Source: Clostridiales bacterium (GTDB lineage: Bacteria; Bacillota; Desulfotomaculia; Desulfotomaculales; VENG01). From it: a stretch of 64,000 nucleotides of DNA. Positions 44,175 through 52,434 of this stretch are shown one piece after another. The stretch spans positions 16,239-80,238 of the forward strand of contig JAIPEW010000001.1 of NCBI GenBank assembly GCA_021736985.1, written 5' to 3'. Position numbers and translations under genes: made by a program. A model generated the notes under the pieces. It had not been told where the DNA came from. It did not search any database and saw only the letters and a list, made by a program, of their open reading frames with translations. Numbering within the stretch: the first letter of the stretch is position 1; each line of letters starts with the position of its first letter.

Positions 44175-44927
44175 ATGATGTATTACATATATTTATTATT
44201 CTTTGTACTGGGATTGTGTACCGGGAGTTTTTTAAATGTCTGTATATGCCGGATGCCGGGGGGGAGTTCTGTAGTTGCTCCGCCTTCTTCCTGCCCGCAC
44301 TGCAATACCAGGCTTGGTGCCTGTGATTTAATTCCTGTCTTGAGTTATATTTTTCTCGGGGGAAAATGCCGGTATTGCGGCAGCCGTGTATCACTGCAGT
44401 ACCCGGTTATAGAAATGCTTGCCGGCATGTTTTTTGTCCTGGCGGCATGGCATTTTGGTTCTACTCAGGGCGCTCTTTCAGCTTCTGTTTTTATTTCATT
44501 TTTACTTGCTGTATCTGTAATAGATCTTTATCATCATATAATACCGGATAAAATAGTAGTATTCGGAATGGTTTCAGGAATCTTATTAAATTTTTATTCT
44601 ATTCCCGCTGTACTCAATGGAATACTTGGTTTTTTAATTGGAGGAGGAATTTTATTCCTGGTAGCCCTTGTTTCCAGGGGCGGCATGGGCGGTGGTGATA
44701 TTAAGCTAGCAGCGGCCGCAGGAATATACCTGGGATGGCAGAATACACTGCTTATGCTTTTCCTGGGATTCTTACTGGGCTCAGTTATTGGTCTTACAAT
44801 AGTTTTATTGCAGAGAAAGACCATAAAAGAAAAAATACCCTTCGGGCCTTTTTTATCAGCAGCAGCTGTCATTTCTCTCTTCTGGGGGAATATATTGATT
44901 GAATGGTACCTGGCTTTATTGATGTAA
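44175..44927 (+). CDS. pilD: Type IV prepilin peptidase
   Basis: A 250-residue membrane protease that cleaves and N-methylates prepilins. Cytoplasmic zinc motif CPHC...CRYC (about residues 41-70), about eight TM segments, and catalytic aspartates in SVIDLYHHIIPD and GMGGGDIK (GxGD). The start is uncertain: ATG 44175 or 44178, or TTG 44160. It serves the prepilins at 52.4, 58.4, 58.9 and 63.6 kb. Confidence 0.93.
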   Translation: MMYYIYLLFFVLGLCTGSFLNVCICRMPGGSSVVAPPSSCPHCNTRLGACDLIPVLSYIFLGGKCRYCGSRVSLQYPVIEMLAGMFFVLAAWHFGSTQGALSASVFISFLLAVSVIDLYHHIIPDKIVVFGMVSGILLNFYSIPAVLNGILGFLIGGGILFLVALVSRGGMGGGDIKLAAAAGIYLGWQNTLLMLFLGFLLGSVIGLTIVLLQRKTIKEKIPFGPFLSAAAVISLFWGNILIEWYLALLM

Positions 44928-44929
44928 TT

Positions 44930-45175
44930 TAATTCGAAAACCCTGATTTAAACTGCGGATAACAATCTGCAAATTAAAGGGCCGGGGGATTTCCGGAAGG
45001 TAGCGGAGTCTGGGTGCGCTGCATAGCCCGTCATTTGCGAAGTGTGATGTGGGAGGTTGGAAGTGTGACAATTTTTCACTTCTTACCTCTGCCTTTTACT
45101 CCCTACCTGGCTGTCAGAAGAGTTTTATTCTCCGTTGTGAGCCGGAGGCCCGTGGAAATTTAATTCGAAAACTTT
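44930..45175 (+). repeat. Structured intergenic repeat, copy 5 (between pilD and aroC)
   Basis: ATTCGAAAACCCTGATTTAA, ACTGCGGATAACAATCTGC, AAGGGCCGGGGGATTTCCGG, AAGGTAGCGGAGTCTGGG, a long variable part (CATAGCCCGTC..., GTGTGA hairpins), then CTGGCTGTCAGAAGAG and TTCTCCGTTGTGAGC. It continues straight into a second, truncated unit (GAAAACTTTAGTTT at 45167). Confidence 0.8.
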
Positions 45176-45182
45176 AGTTTTT

Positions 45183-45365
45183 GCCAGGCCTGTGGTACTT
45201 TCCGCTCCCTACTCCGGCATATAAAATTGTCTGAGCTCAATCGGCCTCGGGCGCCGGAGAACTCGCTCCTTCCGGTCGCTCAGACAGCACCGGCGCTTTT
45301 TCTTCGGCCTCATTCGCTCTCTGAATGCGCCTCCGTATGTCCGCTCCGAGTACCACCGGCCTAAC
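45183..45365 (+). repeat. GC-rich palindromic element
   Basis: About 183 bp, far richer in GC than the flanks, with imperfect terminal inverted repeats GCCAGGCCTGTGGTAC / GTACCACCGGCCTAAC and an inner stem TGTCTGAGC (45228) / GCTCAGACA (45278). It is bracketed by fragments resembling the 5' and 3' modules of the structured repeat (GAAAACTTTAGTTT before; CTGAAAGAGTTTTCAAGTTT after). No coding capacity. Second copies were not found in this window. Confidence 0.55.
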
Positions 45366-45429
45366 ACGGCTGCTGAAAGAGTTTTCAAGTTTAATATTTT
45401 AATAAATTGTTCTTCTAAGGAGGAGTAAT

Positions 45430-46590
45430 ATGCTGCGCCTTCTTACTGCCGGCGAATCTCATGGACCGGCTGTTACTGCCGTGCTTGAGGGGCTTCCTGC
45501 GGGGATTCCTGTTAAGCATGAGTATATAAATCAATATTTAGCCTGCCGCCAGAAAGGCTACGGGCGAGGCGGGCGTATGCAAATTGAAAAAGATGAGGTA
45601 CAGATACTTTCCGGGATAAGAAAAGGTTTAACCTTGGGAAGTCCTGTTACCATGCAAATTTTGAACCGGGATTGGGAAAATTGGAAGCATGTAATGGACC
45701 CCGGTGAAAACAAGGAAAATGAAGGTAAAAAAGTAACCAGTCCCCGGCCAGGGCACGCTGATTTGCCGGGGGGGGTAAAATATGGGCACAGGGATTTGCG
45801 TAATGTGCTGGAGCGTTCCAGTGCGCGGGAAACTGCTGCTCGAGCTGCTGCCGGGGCTGTTGCCAGTAGGTTCCTGGAAGAACTGGGGATTGAGCTTGCA
45901 GCAGGAGTAATTTCAATAGGCGGCGTCCAGGCACGGTGGCCTGAAAAGCCTCTTGACAGCATTATTAATACTTTGAATAATTCAGAATTGAATTGTCCCG
46001 ATCCGGAAGCAGAAATAAAAATGAAAAAAGAAATTGATGATGCTCGTGAAAAAGGGGATTCTCTGGGAGGTATTTTTGAAGTACATGTACAGGGTCTTCC
46101 TGCCGGGCTAGGAAGCCACGTTCAATGGGATAGAAAACTTGATGGAAGGCTTGCCGGGGCACTTATGAGCATCCAGGCTATAAAGGGCGTTGAGGTAGGC
46201 TGCGGGTTTGAGAGTGCTAACCTTCCTGGCTCAAGCGTACATGATGAAATTTACCATTCCGCTGAAAAAGGTTTTTACAGGTCCTCTAACCGTGCAGGAG
46301 GAATCGAGGGAGGTATCTCCAACGGGGAAACAGTGGTTGTAAGTGCTGCAATGAAACCTATACCGACATTATATAAACCGCTCTACAGTGTAGACCTGGA
46401 GACAAAGGAAAGAGTCAATGCTTCGGTGGAGCGCTCGGATGTATGTGCTGTACCTGCAGCCAGTATAGTTGGAAAAGCAGTTGCTGCATATGTACTTGCA
46501 GGTGTTGTTTTGGAGAAGTTTGGAGGGGATCACTTAGAGGAAGTAAAAGAAAGAGTAAAGAATTGGAGAGATTACGTATATAGATTATAA
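45430..46590 (+). CDS. aroC: Chorismate synthase
   Basis: A 386-residue FMN-dependent enzyme for the last common aromatic step. Signatures GESHGPAVTAVLEGLPAG at the N-terminus, SSARETAARAAAGAVA in the middle, and GGISNGETVVVSAAMKP plus RSDVCAVPAASIVGK later. ATG behind AAGGAGGAG. aroK and aroB follow closely. Confidence 0.96.
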   Translation: MLRLLTAGESHGPAVTAVLEGLPAGIPVKHEYINQYLACRQKGYGRGGRMQIEKDEVQILSGIRKGLTLGSPVTMQILNRDWENWKHVMDPGENKENEGKKVTSPRPGHADLPGGVKYGHRDLRNVLERSSARETAARAAAGAVASRFLEELGIELAAGVISIGGVQARWPEKPLDSIINTLNNSELNCPDPEAEIKMKKEIDDAREKGDSLGGIFEVHVQGLPAGLGSHVQWDRKLDGRLAGALMSIQAIKGVEVGCGFESANLPGSSVHDEIYHSAEKGFYRSSNRAGGIEGGISNGETVVVSAAMKPIPTLYKPLYSVDLETKERVNASVERSDVCAVPAASIVGKAVAAYVLAGVVLEKFGGDHLEEVKERVKNWRDYVYRL

Positions 46591-46616
46591 GGAAATATTA
46601 ACCGGGAGATGGTTTT

Positions 46617-47132
46617 GTGAAAAATATAGTGCTTATTGGGTTTATGGGTACAGGCAAGACAGCTGTGGGCTGGCATCTTGCAAACAGGTTGAGAAGGAAA
46701 ATGGTAGATACGGATTCCAATATAGAAGAACTTACGGGAAAAAGCATACTGGAAATTTTTAAAAAAAACGGATCTTTACGGTTTAGATCAGAAGAAAAGC
46801 TGCAGGTTAAAAGATTATACGGGCAGAAGAACCTGGTTATATCTACCGGCGGGGGTATGGTGCTGGACAGTGAAAATGTACAGCTGTTGAAAGAAAACGG
46901 GGTACTTATTTGCCTTACAGCAAGCCCGGAAGTTATAAGCGAGCGTGTAAAAAGCAAGAACAAGCGCCCGCTGCTGCAGAATGGAAAAGTTAAAGAAACA
47001 GTCCAGCAGCTTCTGGAAGACAGGGCCGGGTATTATGATATAGCAGAATTAACTGTAGACACGGGTGAAGGTTCTATTAATGAAACAGTAGATAAGATTA
47101 TTAATTATTTAAAGGAGAATAATTATATTTGA
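46617..47132 (+). CDS. aroK: Shikimate kinase
   Basis: A 171-residue P-loop kinase: GFMGTGKTAVGWHLA Walker A, DTDSNIE with the Mg/shikimate Asp, and GGGMV. GTG behind CGGGAGATGG. Its stop overlaps the aroB start by four bases, indicating coupled translation. Confidence 0.95.
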   Translation: MKNIVLIGFMGTGKTAVGWHLANRLRRKMVDTDSNIEELTGKSILEIFKKNGSLRFRSEEKLQVKRLYGQKNLVISTGGGMVLDSENVQLLKENGVLICLTASPEVISERVKSKNKRPLLQNGKVKETVQQLLEDRAGYYDIAELTVDTGEGSINETVDKIINYLKENNYI

Positions 47133-48226
47133 TTAATAAAGTTGATATAAAACTGGGCAGGCGAAGTTATGAGATAATTACCGGGCCCGGGCTCCTGTCC
47201 CGGGCAGGAGAATATCTAAACGAGTTGGGACTAGGAAAAAAAGTGCTGCTGGTATCAAATGCACAGGTCTATAAATTATACGGAGAAATATTAAAAAACA
47301 GCTTACAAAACAGCGGGTTTACAACTGCAGCAGCCATAGTTCTTGACGGGGAGGAATATAAAAACCTGTGGGAAGCTGAAAAACTTTATAATGCAGCTTT
47401 TGGAGCTGGCCTGGATAGAAATTGTCCCGTGCTGGCCCTGGGTGGAGGTGTTATAGGTGATCTAGCAGGTTTTGTTGCCTCTACATACATGCGAGGAGTA
47501 CCCCTGGTACAGGTCCCGACTACACTTCTTGCCCAGGTGGACAGCAGCGTAGGTGGAAAAGTGGCAGTTAATCACCCCCGGGGTAAGAACATTATAGGTT
47601 CCTTTTACCAGCCCGGTATAGTCACAGCTGATTTAAATGTGCTGGAGAGTCTGCCGGAAAGAGAATTGAAAGCCGGAATGGCCGAAGTTATTAAGTACGG
47701 CATTATTTATGATGCTTCTTTCTTTGCATGGTTAGAAGAAAACATGGATTATTTACTGAACATGGATTATGAAGCCCTGGCTTATGCAGTGGAGAAATCC
47801 TGCCGTATAAAAGCCCGCGTGGTGGAGGAAGACGAAACGGAAAAAGGAATGCGGGCAATATTAAATTTCGGCCACACCGTGGGACACGCGCTTGAGGCCC
47901 TGACAGAATACAAGACATACCGGCACGGCGAGGCAGTTGCCATTGGAATGACTGCTGCTGCCCGGCTGGCAGAGAATATGAATTTTTTAAGCAGTTCAGA
48001 TAGGGAAAGAATTATTGAACTTTTGCTGAAGGCAAAACTCCCGGTAGAAATCCCGACCGGGTTAAACAGAGAACAGCTTATTAATTGCTTCTACCAGGAT
48101 AAAAAATCAGCTTCGGGTAAACTTACCTTTGTACTGCCGGTAAAAATTGGGCAGGTAGAAATAGTTAAAGATATTAAAGAAGAAAACCTGCTTTTTAACC
48201 AGGTTTCTGCTCATAATGAAGTATGA
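47129..48226 (+). CDS. aroB: 3-Dehydroquinate synthase
   Basis: A 365-residue NAD- and metal-dependent enzyme. NAD motif LALGGGVIGDLAGFVASTYMRGV, QVPTTLLAQVDSSVGGK, metal ligands Glu in GMAEVIKYG and His in FGHTVGHALE and YRHGEAVAIGM. TTG start overlapping aroK. The operon ends before the repeat at 48251. Confidence 0.96.
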   Translation: MINKVDIKLGRRSYEIITGPGLLSRAGEYLNELGLGKKVLLVSNAQVYKLYGEILKNSLQNSGFTTAAAIVLDGEEYKNLWEAEKLYNAAFGAGLDRNCPVLALGGGVIGDLAGFVASTYMRGVPLVQVPTTLLAQVDSSVGGKVAVNHPRGKNIIGSFYQPGIVTADLNVLESLPERELKAGMAEVIKYGIIYDASFFAWLEENMDYLLNMDYEALAYAVEKSCRIKARVVEEDETEKGMRAILNFGHTVGHALEALTEYKTYRHGEAVAIGMTAAARLAENMNFLSSSDRERIIELLLKAKLPVEIPTGLNREQLINCFYQDKKSASGKLTFVLPVKIGQVEIVKDIKEENLLFNQVSAHNEV

Positions 48227-48250
48227 ATAACTTTTTTTCGTGGGCAATTA

Positions 48251-48634
48251 ACACGAAAACTTCCTAAAGATGCTGGTAACAATCTACAAATTGAAAGGGC
48301 CGGGGGATTTCAGAAGGTAGCGGAGTCTGGGGCGCGTTGCATAGCCCGTCAAATTCCGAAAGCTCGACTGCTTAGGGCGCAAAAAACTTACTGTGCAGTA
48401 TCATAGAGCGCTTATACTAGAACATATTTTATGCTCAAATTAAAAATACGTCCGGCACTCAGCCATCTCTAATGCAGAAAAGTCAGAAGTAGAAGTAAAA
48501 ATATATTACTTATACATAATTTTTTAAAAAGTGCACTGAGTGCCGGACTGGAGGAAACCACCGGCCCTCCACCTGGCTGTCAGAAAAGTTTTTTATTCTT
48601 TGTTGTGGGCAAGCAGCTTGTAAACGTTTAATTA
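48251..48634 (+). repeat. Structured intergenic repeat, copy 6, carrying a MITE (pilT leader)
   Basis: CGAAAACTTCCTAAAGATGC, GGTAACAATCTAC, AAAGGGCCGGGGGATTTC, GAAGGTAGCGGAGTCTGG, CATAGCCCGTC as in copy 5, then unrelated sequence and a MITE-like insert (48450-48548). GGAGGAAACCACCGGCCCTC, CTGGCTGTCAGAAAAG and TTGTTGTGGGCAAGCAGC follow. It ends about 40 bases before pilT. Confidence 0.8.
48450..48548 (+). mobile_element. MITE-like element, copy B
   Basis: 99 bp with perfect 13-bp terminal inverted repeats GTCCGGCACTCAG / CTGAGTGCCGGAC, non-coding AT-rich interior, homologous along its length to the element at 20556-20648. Both copies interrupt the structured repeat between its 5' and 3' modules. 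Confidence 0.7.
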
Positions 48635-48672
48635 CAGTTTTCAGATTAGTTGTTAATACGGAGGATGCTGGC

Positions 48673-49737
48673 ATGGAAATCATGAAAATATTAGACAGGG
48701 CCTGTGAGCTGGGAGTTTCAGATGTGCACCTGGGCGAGGGATATCCCCCTGCATTCAGGCTGCACGGGGAATTATTACCCCTTGGAGCTCCTGAGTGGCA
48801 AGCATATGATTTAAAATTAGATGAGAAAGAAGAATTGACCGGAGAAGATATTGACAATTTTTGCCGGGGAATAATGAACGAGGAACAGTATTATGAATTT
48901 ATGCAGGCAGGTGAATACGATCTAGCCTTTTCCTTGCCCGGGGCAGGGAGATTTCGCGTCAATGTGTTTAAACAAAGAGGCACATTGAGTGCAGCAATAA
49001 GGATTATAAATCATCATATCCTTACAATTGAAGAGCTGGGGCTACCCGGTACCCTGGCGCACCTGGCTCAAAAATCCCGCGGGCTTGTTCTTGTTACGGG
49101 GCCCACGGGAAGCGGGAAATCCACAACCCTGGCTGCCATGATAGATTTAATAAATTCTAATTACAGGTGTCATATTATTACACTGGAAGATCCTATTGAA
49201 TTTGTGCATACTCGTAAAAAAAGTATTATTAACCAGCGGGAGATAAAAAAAGATACATATTCGTTTGCCATGGGGCTCAGGGCTTCTCTCCGGGAAGATC
49301 CGGACGTCATCCTGGTTGGTGAAATGCGGGATGAAGAAACTATTTCTACGGCTATAACTGCAGCAGAGACAGGCCACCTGGTTTTTGCTACTCTTCATAC
49401 TTCCAGTGCTGCCCAAACTATTGATAGAATTATAGATGTCTTTCCACCGCACCAGCAGCAGCAAATAAAAACTCAACTCTCTGGCACGCTCCAGGGAATT
49501 ATTGCTCAGCATTTAATTTCACGGGCAGATAAATCCGGACGTGTAGCTGCACTGGAAATCATGATTTCTACCCCGGCTATAAGTAATTTGATTCGCGAGG
49601 GAAAAACACATCAAATACTATCTCAAATACAGACTGGCAGCAAATACGGTATGCAAACCCTGGATATGTCCTTACAGCAATTGTATAGAGACCAGGTTAT
49701 CAGCAGGGAAGATGCCGGTACAGCTAATGAATTATAG
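48673..49737 (+). CDS. pilT: Type IV pilus retraction ATPase PilT
   Basis: A 354-residue hexameric ATPase that powers pilus retraction. N-terminal SDVHLGEGYPPAFRLHGE, Walker A GPTGSGKSTTLAAM, Asp box ITLEDPIEFVH, Walker B DPDVILVGEMRDEETI, His box HLVFATLHTSSA, and C-terminal region after MISTPAISNLIREGKTHQ. No zinc CxxC pairs, which separates it from PilB. ATG behind GGAGG. Confidence 0.93.
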   Translation: MEIMKILDRACELGVSDVHLGEGYPPAFRLHGELLPLGAPEWQAYDLKLDEKEELTGEDIDNFCRGIMNEEQYYEFMQAGEYDLAFSLPGAGRFRVNVFKQRGTLSAAIRIINHHILTIEELGLPGTLAHLAQKSRGLVLVTGPTGSGKSTTLAAMIDLINSNYRCHIITLEDPIEFVHTRKKSIINQREIKKDTYSFAMGLRASLREDPDVILVGEMRDEETISTAITAAETGHLVFATLHTSSAAQTIDRIIDVFPPHQQQQIKTQLSGTLQGIIAQHLISRADKSGRVAALEIMISTPAISNLIREGKTHQILSQIQTGSKYGMQTLDMSLQQLYRDQVISREDAGTANEL

Positions 49738-49765
49738 TTATATAAAAACACTTTAGAGACTGTTT

Positions 49766-49798
49766 AAAAAATGCTGTTAATCGCTGCATTTTTTGTGT
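49766..49798 (+). terminator. Probable terminator after pilT
   Basis: AAAAATGC / GCATTTTT stem with loop and T run; it separates pilT from the riboswitch-controlled pilM operon. Confidence 0.55.
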
Positions 49799-49922
49799 GT
49801 CTGACAAGCTTAGAGATCAATGTATTAAGAATTAATAAGTTTATTATAAAAAATTGTTAATTAGAAGGATTTTTGATAGTATATAGAGTATTATAAATAT
49901 ACATCCCAAAAAAATAGTACAT

Positions 49923-50048
49923 GCTGGCTTGATAAAGGTTAACCTGTCGAAAGGCAGGGGCGCAAAGCCGCGGGTCTAAGGTCCAGGTGGGGACTATGAC
50001 GGCCGGGCTGCCAGAGTTTGCAGCTAATTAAAGGCTGCATTTTTTGTT
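49923..50048 (+). promoter_or_regulatory. Cyclic-di-GMP-I (GEMM) riboswitch before pilM
   Basis: P1 forms between CTGGC (49924) and GCCAG (50010). The core shows AAGGTTAACC, a P2 stem around CTGTCGAAAGGCAG, then GGGGCGCAAAGCC, the hallmark of class I, and CTAAGGTCCAGG...ATGACGGCCGGGC for P3. A terminator (TGCAGC / GCTGCA plus TTTTTT, about 50020-50046) follows as expression platform, so c-di-GMP binding probably sets transcription of the pilus operon. Whether it is an ON or OFF switch was not resolved. Confidence 0.88.
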
Positions 50049-50071
50049 ATAAAATTTATTATGGTGGTATC

Positions 50072-51076
50072 ATGGCATTGTTAAGTAAATTAAAATCAAA
50101 ACTTTTTATAGATATACGTGGGAAAACAGTCCGGGTTATACAGGGCAGGCCGGCGCGGAACAGCCTTAGTATAATTATAGACAGCTATGGTGAGCTGGTT
50201 TTACCGCATTCCATGGAAACGCCCCTGGATAAGGGGATTGCTGCTGCTTGCTCCAGGTACTTGAAAAAGTTTTTGCAAAAGAAAAACATAAGCGCAGGTA
50301 AGGCAGCAGTCAGCCTGGGGGTAAACGGTATAATTACTCGCAATGTTAACGTTCCGAAGATGAAATATAAAGATTTAAAAAGCATGATGGATCTGGAGAT
50401 CAATGAGTATCTTCCAGTAAACTGTGAAGAATACTTGTTTGATTATAAAGTAGTTAGTGAATTTATAGAAGACGGAAAGGAATATCTTGATATACTGGTT
50501 GCGGCAGTTAAACGTGAGCAGGCAGAGCAAAGCGTTTTTCTGCTTGAAAAAGCAGGTATAAAGCCGCAGGTGATTGATATTTTACCCAATCTTTTTTACC
50601 GCCTGTTTAACAGCACGATTTACCAGGATACCATGGTTCTCGACGGGGGTGTGGATGGTACGCACCTGGTAATATTTAAAGACAAAGAAATTTTTATGTA
50701 TGCTGATATTCCGTATGTTATTGATGAACACAGCGACTTATCAGCCCTGGCCCGGGAGATGAGCGGTTACATGGACTATTTTTCTTCCCGCAACTTCGGC
50801 AAGAGCCTGGATGAAATATTTATACTGGGTGAGTTAGCCGGGGTAGCGGGGCTAAAGGAAGTATTGAGCCAGTATTTTTCTATTCCTATTATAGTTGGCC
50901 TGCCGGGTGCAGAATACTTTAATTTTCAAGGTAAAGCAGCAGGGTTCAGTGAATCCGTGGGATTGTATGCCGGTAACCTGGGTTTGATGCTGAGAGATAG
51001 TAAGTATAAAGAACCTGTAAATAATGCTGCCAGTCAGCCTTCCGAGACACTTTCAGGCATACCGGCAGGTAATTAA
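50072..51076 (+). CDS. pilM: Type IV pilus assembly protein PilM
   Basis: A 334-residue actin-fold cytoplasmic protein of the pilus inner-membrane platform. Features: a FIDIRGKTVRVIQG phosphate-1-like start, VNVPKMKYKDLKSMMDLEINEYLP typical of PilM, and VLDGGVDGTHLVIFKD. It should bind the PilN N-terminus. ATG at 50072 behind GGTGG is used; the longer frame from 50018 would start inside the riboswitch terminator. First gene of the c-di-GMP-controlled operon. Confidence 0.88.
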   Translation: MALLSKLKSKLFIDIRGKTVRVIQGRPARNSLSIIIDSYGELVLPHSMETPLDKGIAAACSRYLKKFLQKKNISAGKAAVSLGVNGIITRNVNVPKMKYKDLKSMMDLEINEYLPVNCEEYLFDYKVVSEFIEDGKEYLDILVAAVKREQAEQSVFLLEKAGIKPQVIDILPNLFYRLFNSTIYQDTMVLDGGVDGTHLVIFKDKEIFMYADIPYVIDEHSDLSALAREMSGYMDYFSSRNFGKSLDEIFILGELAGVAGLKEVLSQYFSIPIIVGLPGAEYFNFQGKAAGFSESVGLYAGNLGLMLRDSKYKEPVNNAASQPSETLSGIPAGN

Positions 51077-51090
51077 GCGAGGTATTTAGC

Positions 51091-51720
51091 TTGGTTAAAA
51101 AAGACTTAAATTTTCTACCCCGGAAGATAATAGATGCAAGAAAAAAAAAGAAATTAAAAATCTTATTGATTTTAACCGGTATATTACTTTTTACAGGCCT
51201 GGGGGGAGCAATCTGTTATCCTTACCGGGCTGCTTCCCAATTGCAGGATGAAATAGAAATAGTTAAAAGCAAAATAAATGATCTAAAACCTGCAAAACCG
51301 TATTATAAAGAAAAAGAGGAATTAAAACACGTTTTGCGGCAAAAGCAGGAAGCTGTAGATAATATAAAAGATTTGCAGTGGGATGTAACCGGGGTACTAA
51401 AGAAAATTAACTCTATAATGCCGCAGGAATGTTATGTAACTTACCTGGCAGTAAGAAATAACGAAGATTTAATGATCGAAGTAGCTACCCATAATCCTTT
51501 AGAAACAGCCCGCGTCCAGGTAGGGCTACGCCGGTTAGGCCTGTTTGAAAGAGTAAACCTGGCTGATGTAGGCAAAATTCCATTGAGACAGGAAGCGTCC
51601 CGGGTGAGGTTTAACTTGAAATTTACAAATGATATTAAAGATAAAGTCACCCACTCGGGAAATAGTTTGAACAATATCCCGGAATACGAGGAAATAAAAG
51701 ATTCAGAGGTGTTGAAATAA
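51091..51720 (+). CDS. pilN: Type IV pilus assembly protein PilN
   Basis: A 209-residue bitopic membrane protein. The cytoplasmic start DLNFLPRKI corresponds to the conserved INLLP-type peptide that PilM binds; TM segment about residues 24-44; coiled coil (about 50-95); then a ferredoxin-like periplasmic-side domain. TTG start. Follows pilM by 14 bases and precedes pilO, the canonical order. Confidence 0.87.
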   Translation: MVKKDLNFLPRKIIDARKKKKLKILLILTGILLFTGLGGAICYPYRAASQLQDEIEIVKSKINDLKPAKPYYKEKEELKHVLRQKQEAVDNIKDLQWDVTGVLKKINSIMPQECYVTYLAVRNNEDLMIEVATHNPLETARVQVGLRRLGLFERVNLADVGKIPLRQEASRVRFNLKFTNDIKDKVTHSGNSLNNIPEYEEIKDSEVLK

Positions 51721-51746
51721 CTAGTTAGTAAAAGGATGAAATATTT

Positions 51747-52397
51747 TTGAAAATGCTGCAGATGAGAAATTTTAAACTAACCTCCATAAACAAGCGCCAG
51801 GTCACTTTTGTCGTAATACTGGTTGCAGTTTTAACATTTTTTTGCTGTTACAAATTTATTATAGCGCCCCAGTGGCAGAAAATAGAAAAATTGCAAGTGC
51901 AGTTGGAAAAAGAAAAAAAAGAGCTTAACTTTAGAATGAACCAGCATTGGGATGATATACCGTATCTAAAAAAAAGATGTGAAGAAATAAAGTCGGAGAT
52001 AAACAAAATACATAAAAAAGTACCTGATATAAAAAATGAACCCCGACTGCTGGTTGATTTATACAACATGGCGCAGCGAAATAATGTCACAGCCGGAGAA
52101 GTGTTGTTCAGCGAGATCAGGGAGGTGAAAGAAAGAAATTACAGTACCTTTACAGTTTCGACAAGTATAACGGGAACCAGGATAAATGTATACACCTTTT
52201 TAAGAGACATAGAAACTTACTCCAGGTGGAACAAAATATCAGAAATCGATTTTTACCCGCAGTCACCTTCTACCTGTACCTGTGAATTAACAATATTATT
52301 CTATGTTCTACCTGAATTGCAGCAGTCCCCGCTGGATTATCCCTTCATGAAAGGAAAATACGGCCGGGGAGCACCTTATAAGATTTTTGGGACTTAA
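51747..52397 (+). CDS. pilO: Type IV pilus assembly protein PilO
   Basis: A 216-residue bitopic protein: TM segment about residues 18-36, long coiled coil (about 40-90), then a PilO-like globular domain. It pairs with PilN in the alignment complex. TTG behind AAAGGATGA (ATG two codons later is an alternative). Weak sequence conservation is normal for this family; the call rests on layout and position. Confidence 0.82.
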   Translation: MKMLQMRNFKLTSINKRQVTFVVILVAVLTFFCCYKFIIAPQWQKIEKLQVQLEKEKKELNFRMNQHWDDIPYLKKRCEEIKSEINKIHKKVPDIKNEPRLLVDLYNMAQRNNVTAGEVLFSEIREVKERNYSTFTVSTSITGTRINVYTFLRDIETYSRWNKISEIDFYPQSPSTCTCELTILFYVLPELQQSPLDYPFMKGKYGRGAPYKIFGT

Positions 52398-52434
52398 TAT
52401 TTAATTAAATGATGAAAGAAGGAGGACTTTTAGC

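Noticed and set aside
44950..45015. Similarity of the repeat block CCGGAAGGTAGCGGAGT to the 3' part of c-di-GMP-I riboswitches
   Set aside because: The riboswitch-defining GCGCAAAGCC segment and P1b/P2 arrangement are missing in all repeat copies; the true class I element at 49923 looks quite different.
13879..48634. CRISPR array or integron attC sites as explanation of the repeats
   Set aside because: The repeats are about 110-170 bp, far apart, variable in the middle and not separated by uniform spacers; there is no cas or integrase gene, and the TTAAC sequence occurs on one side only.
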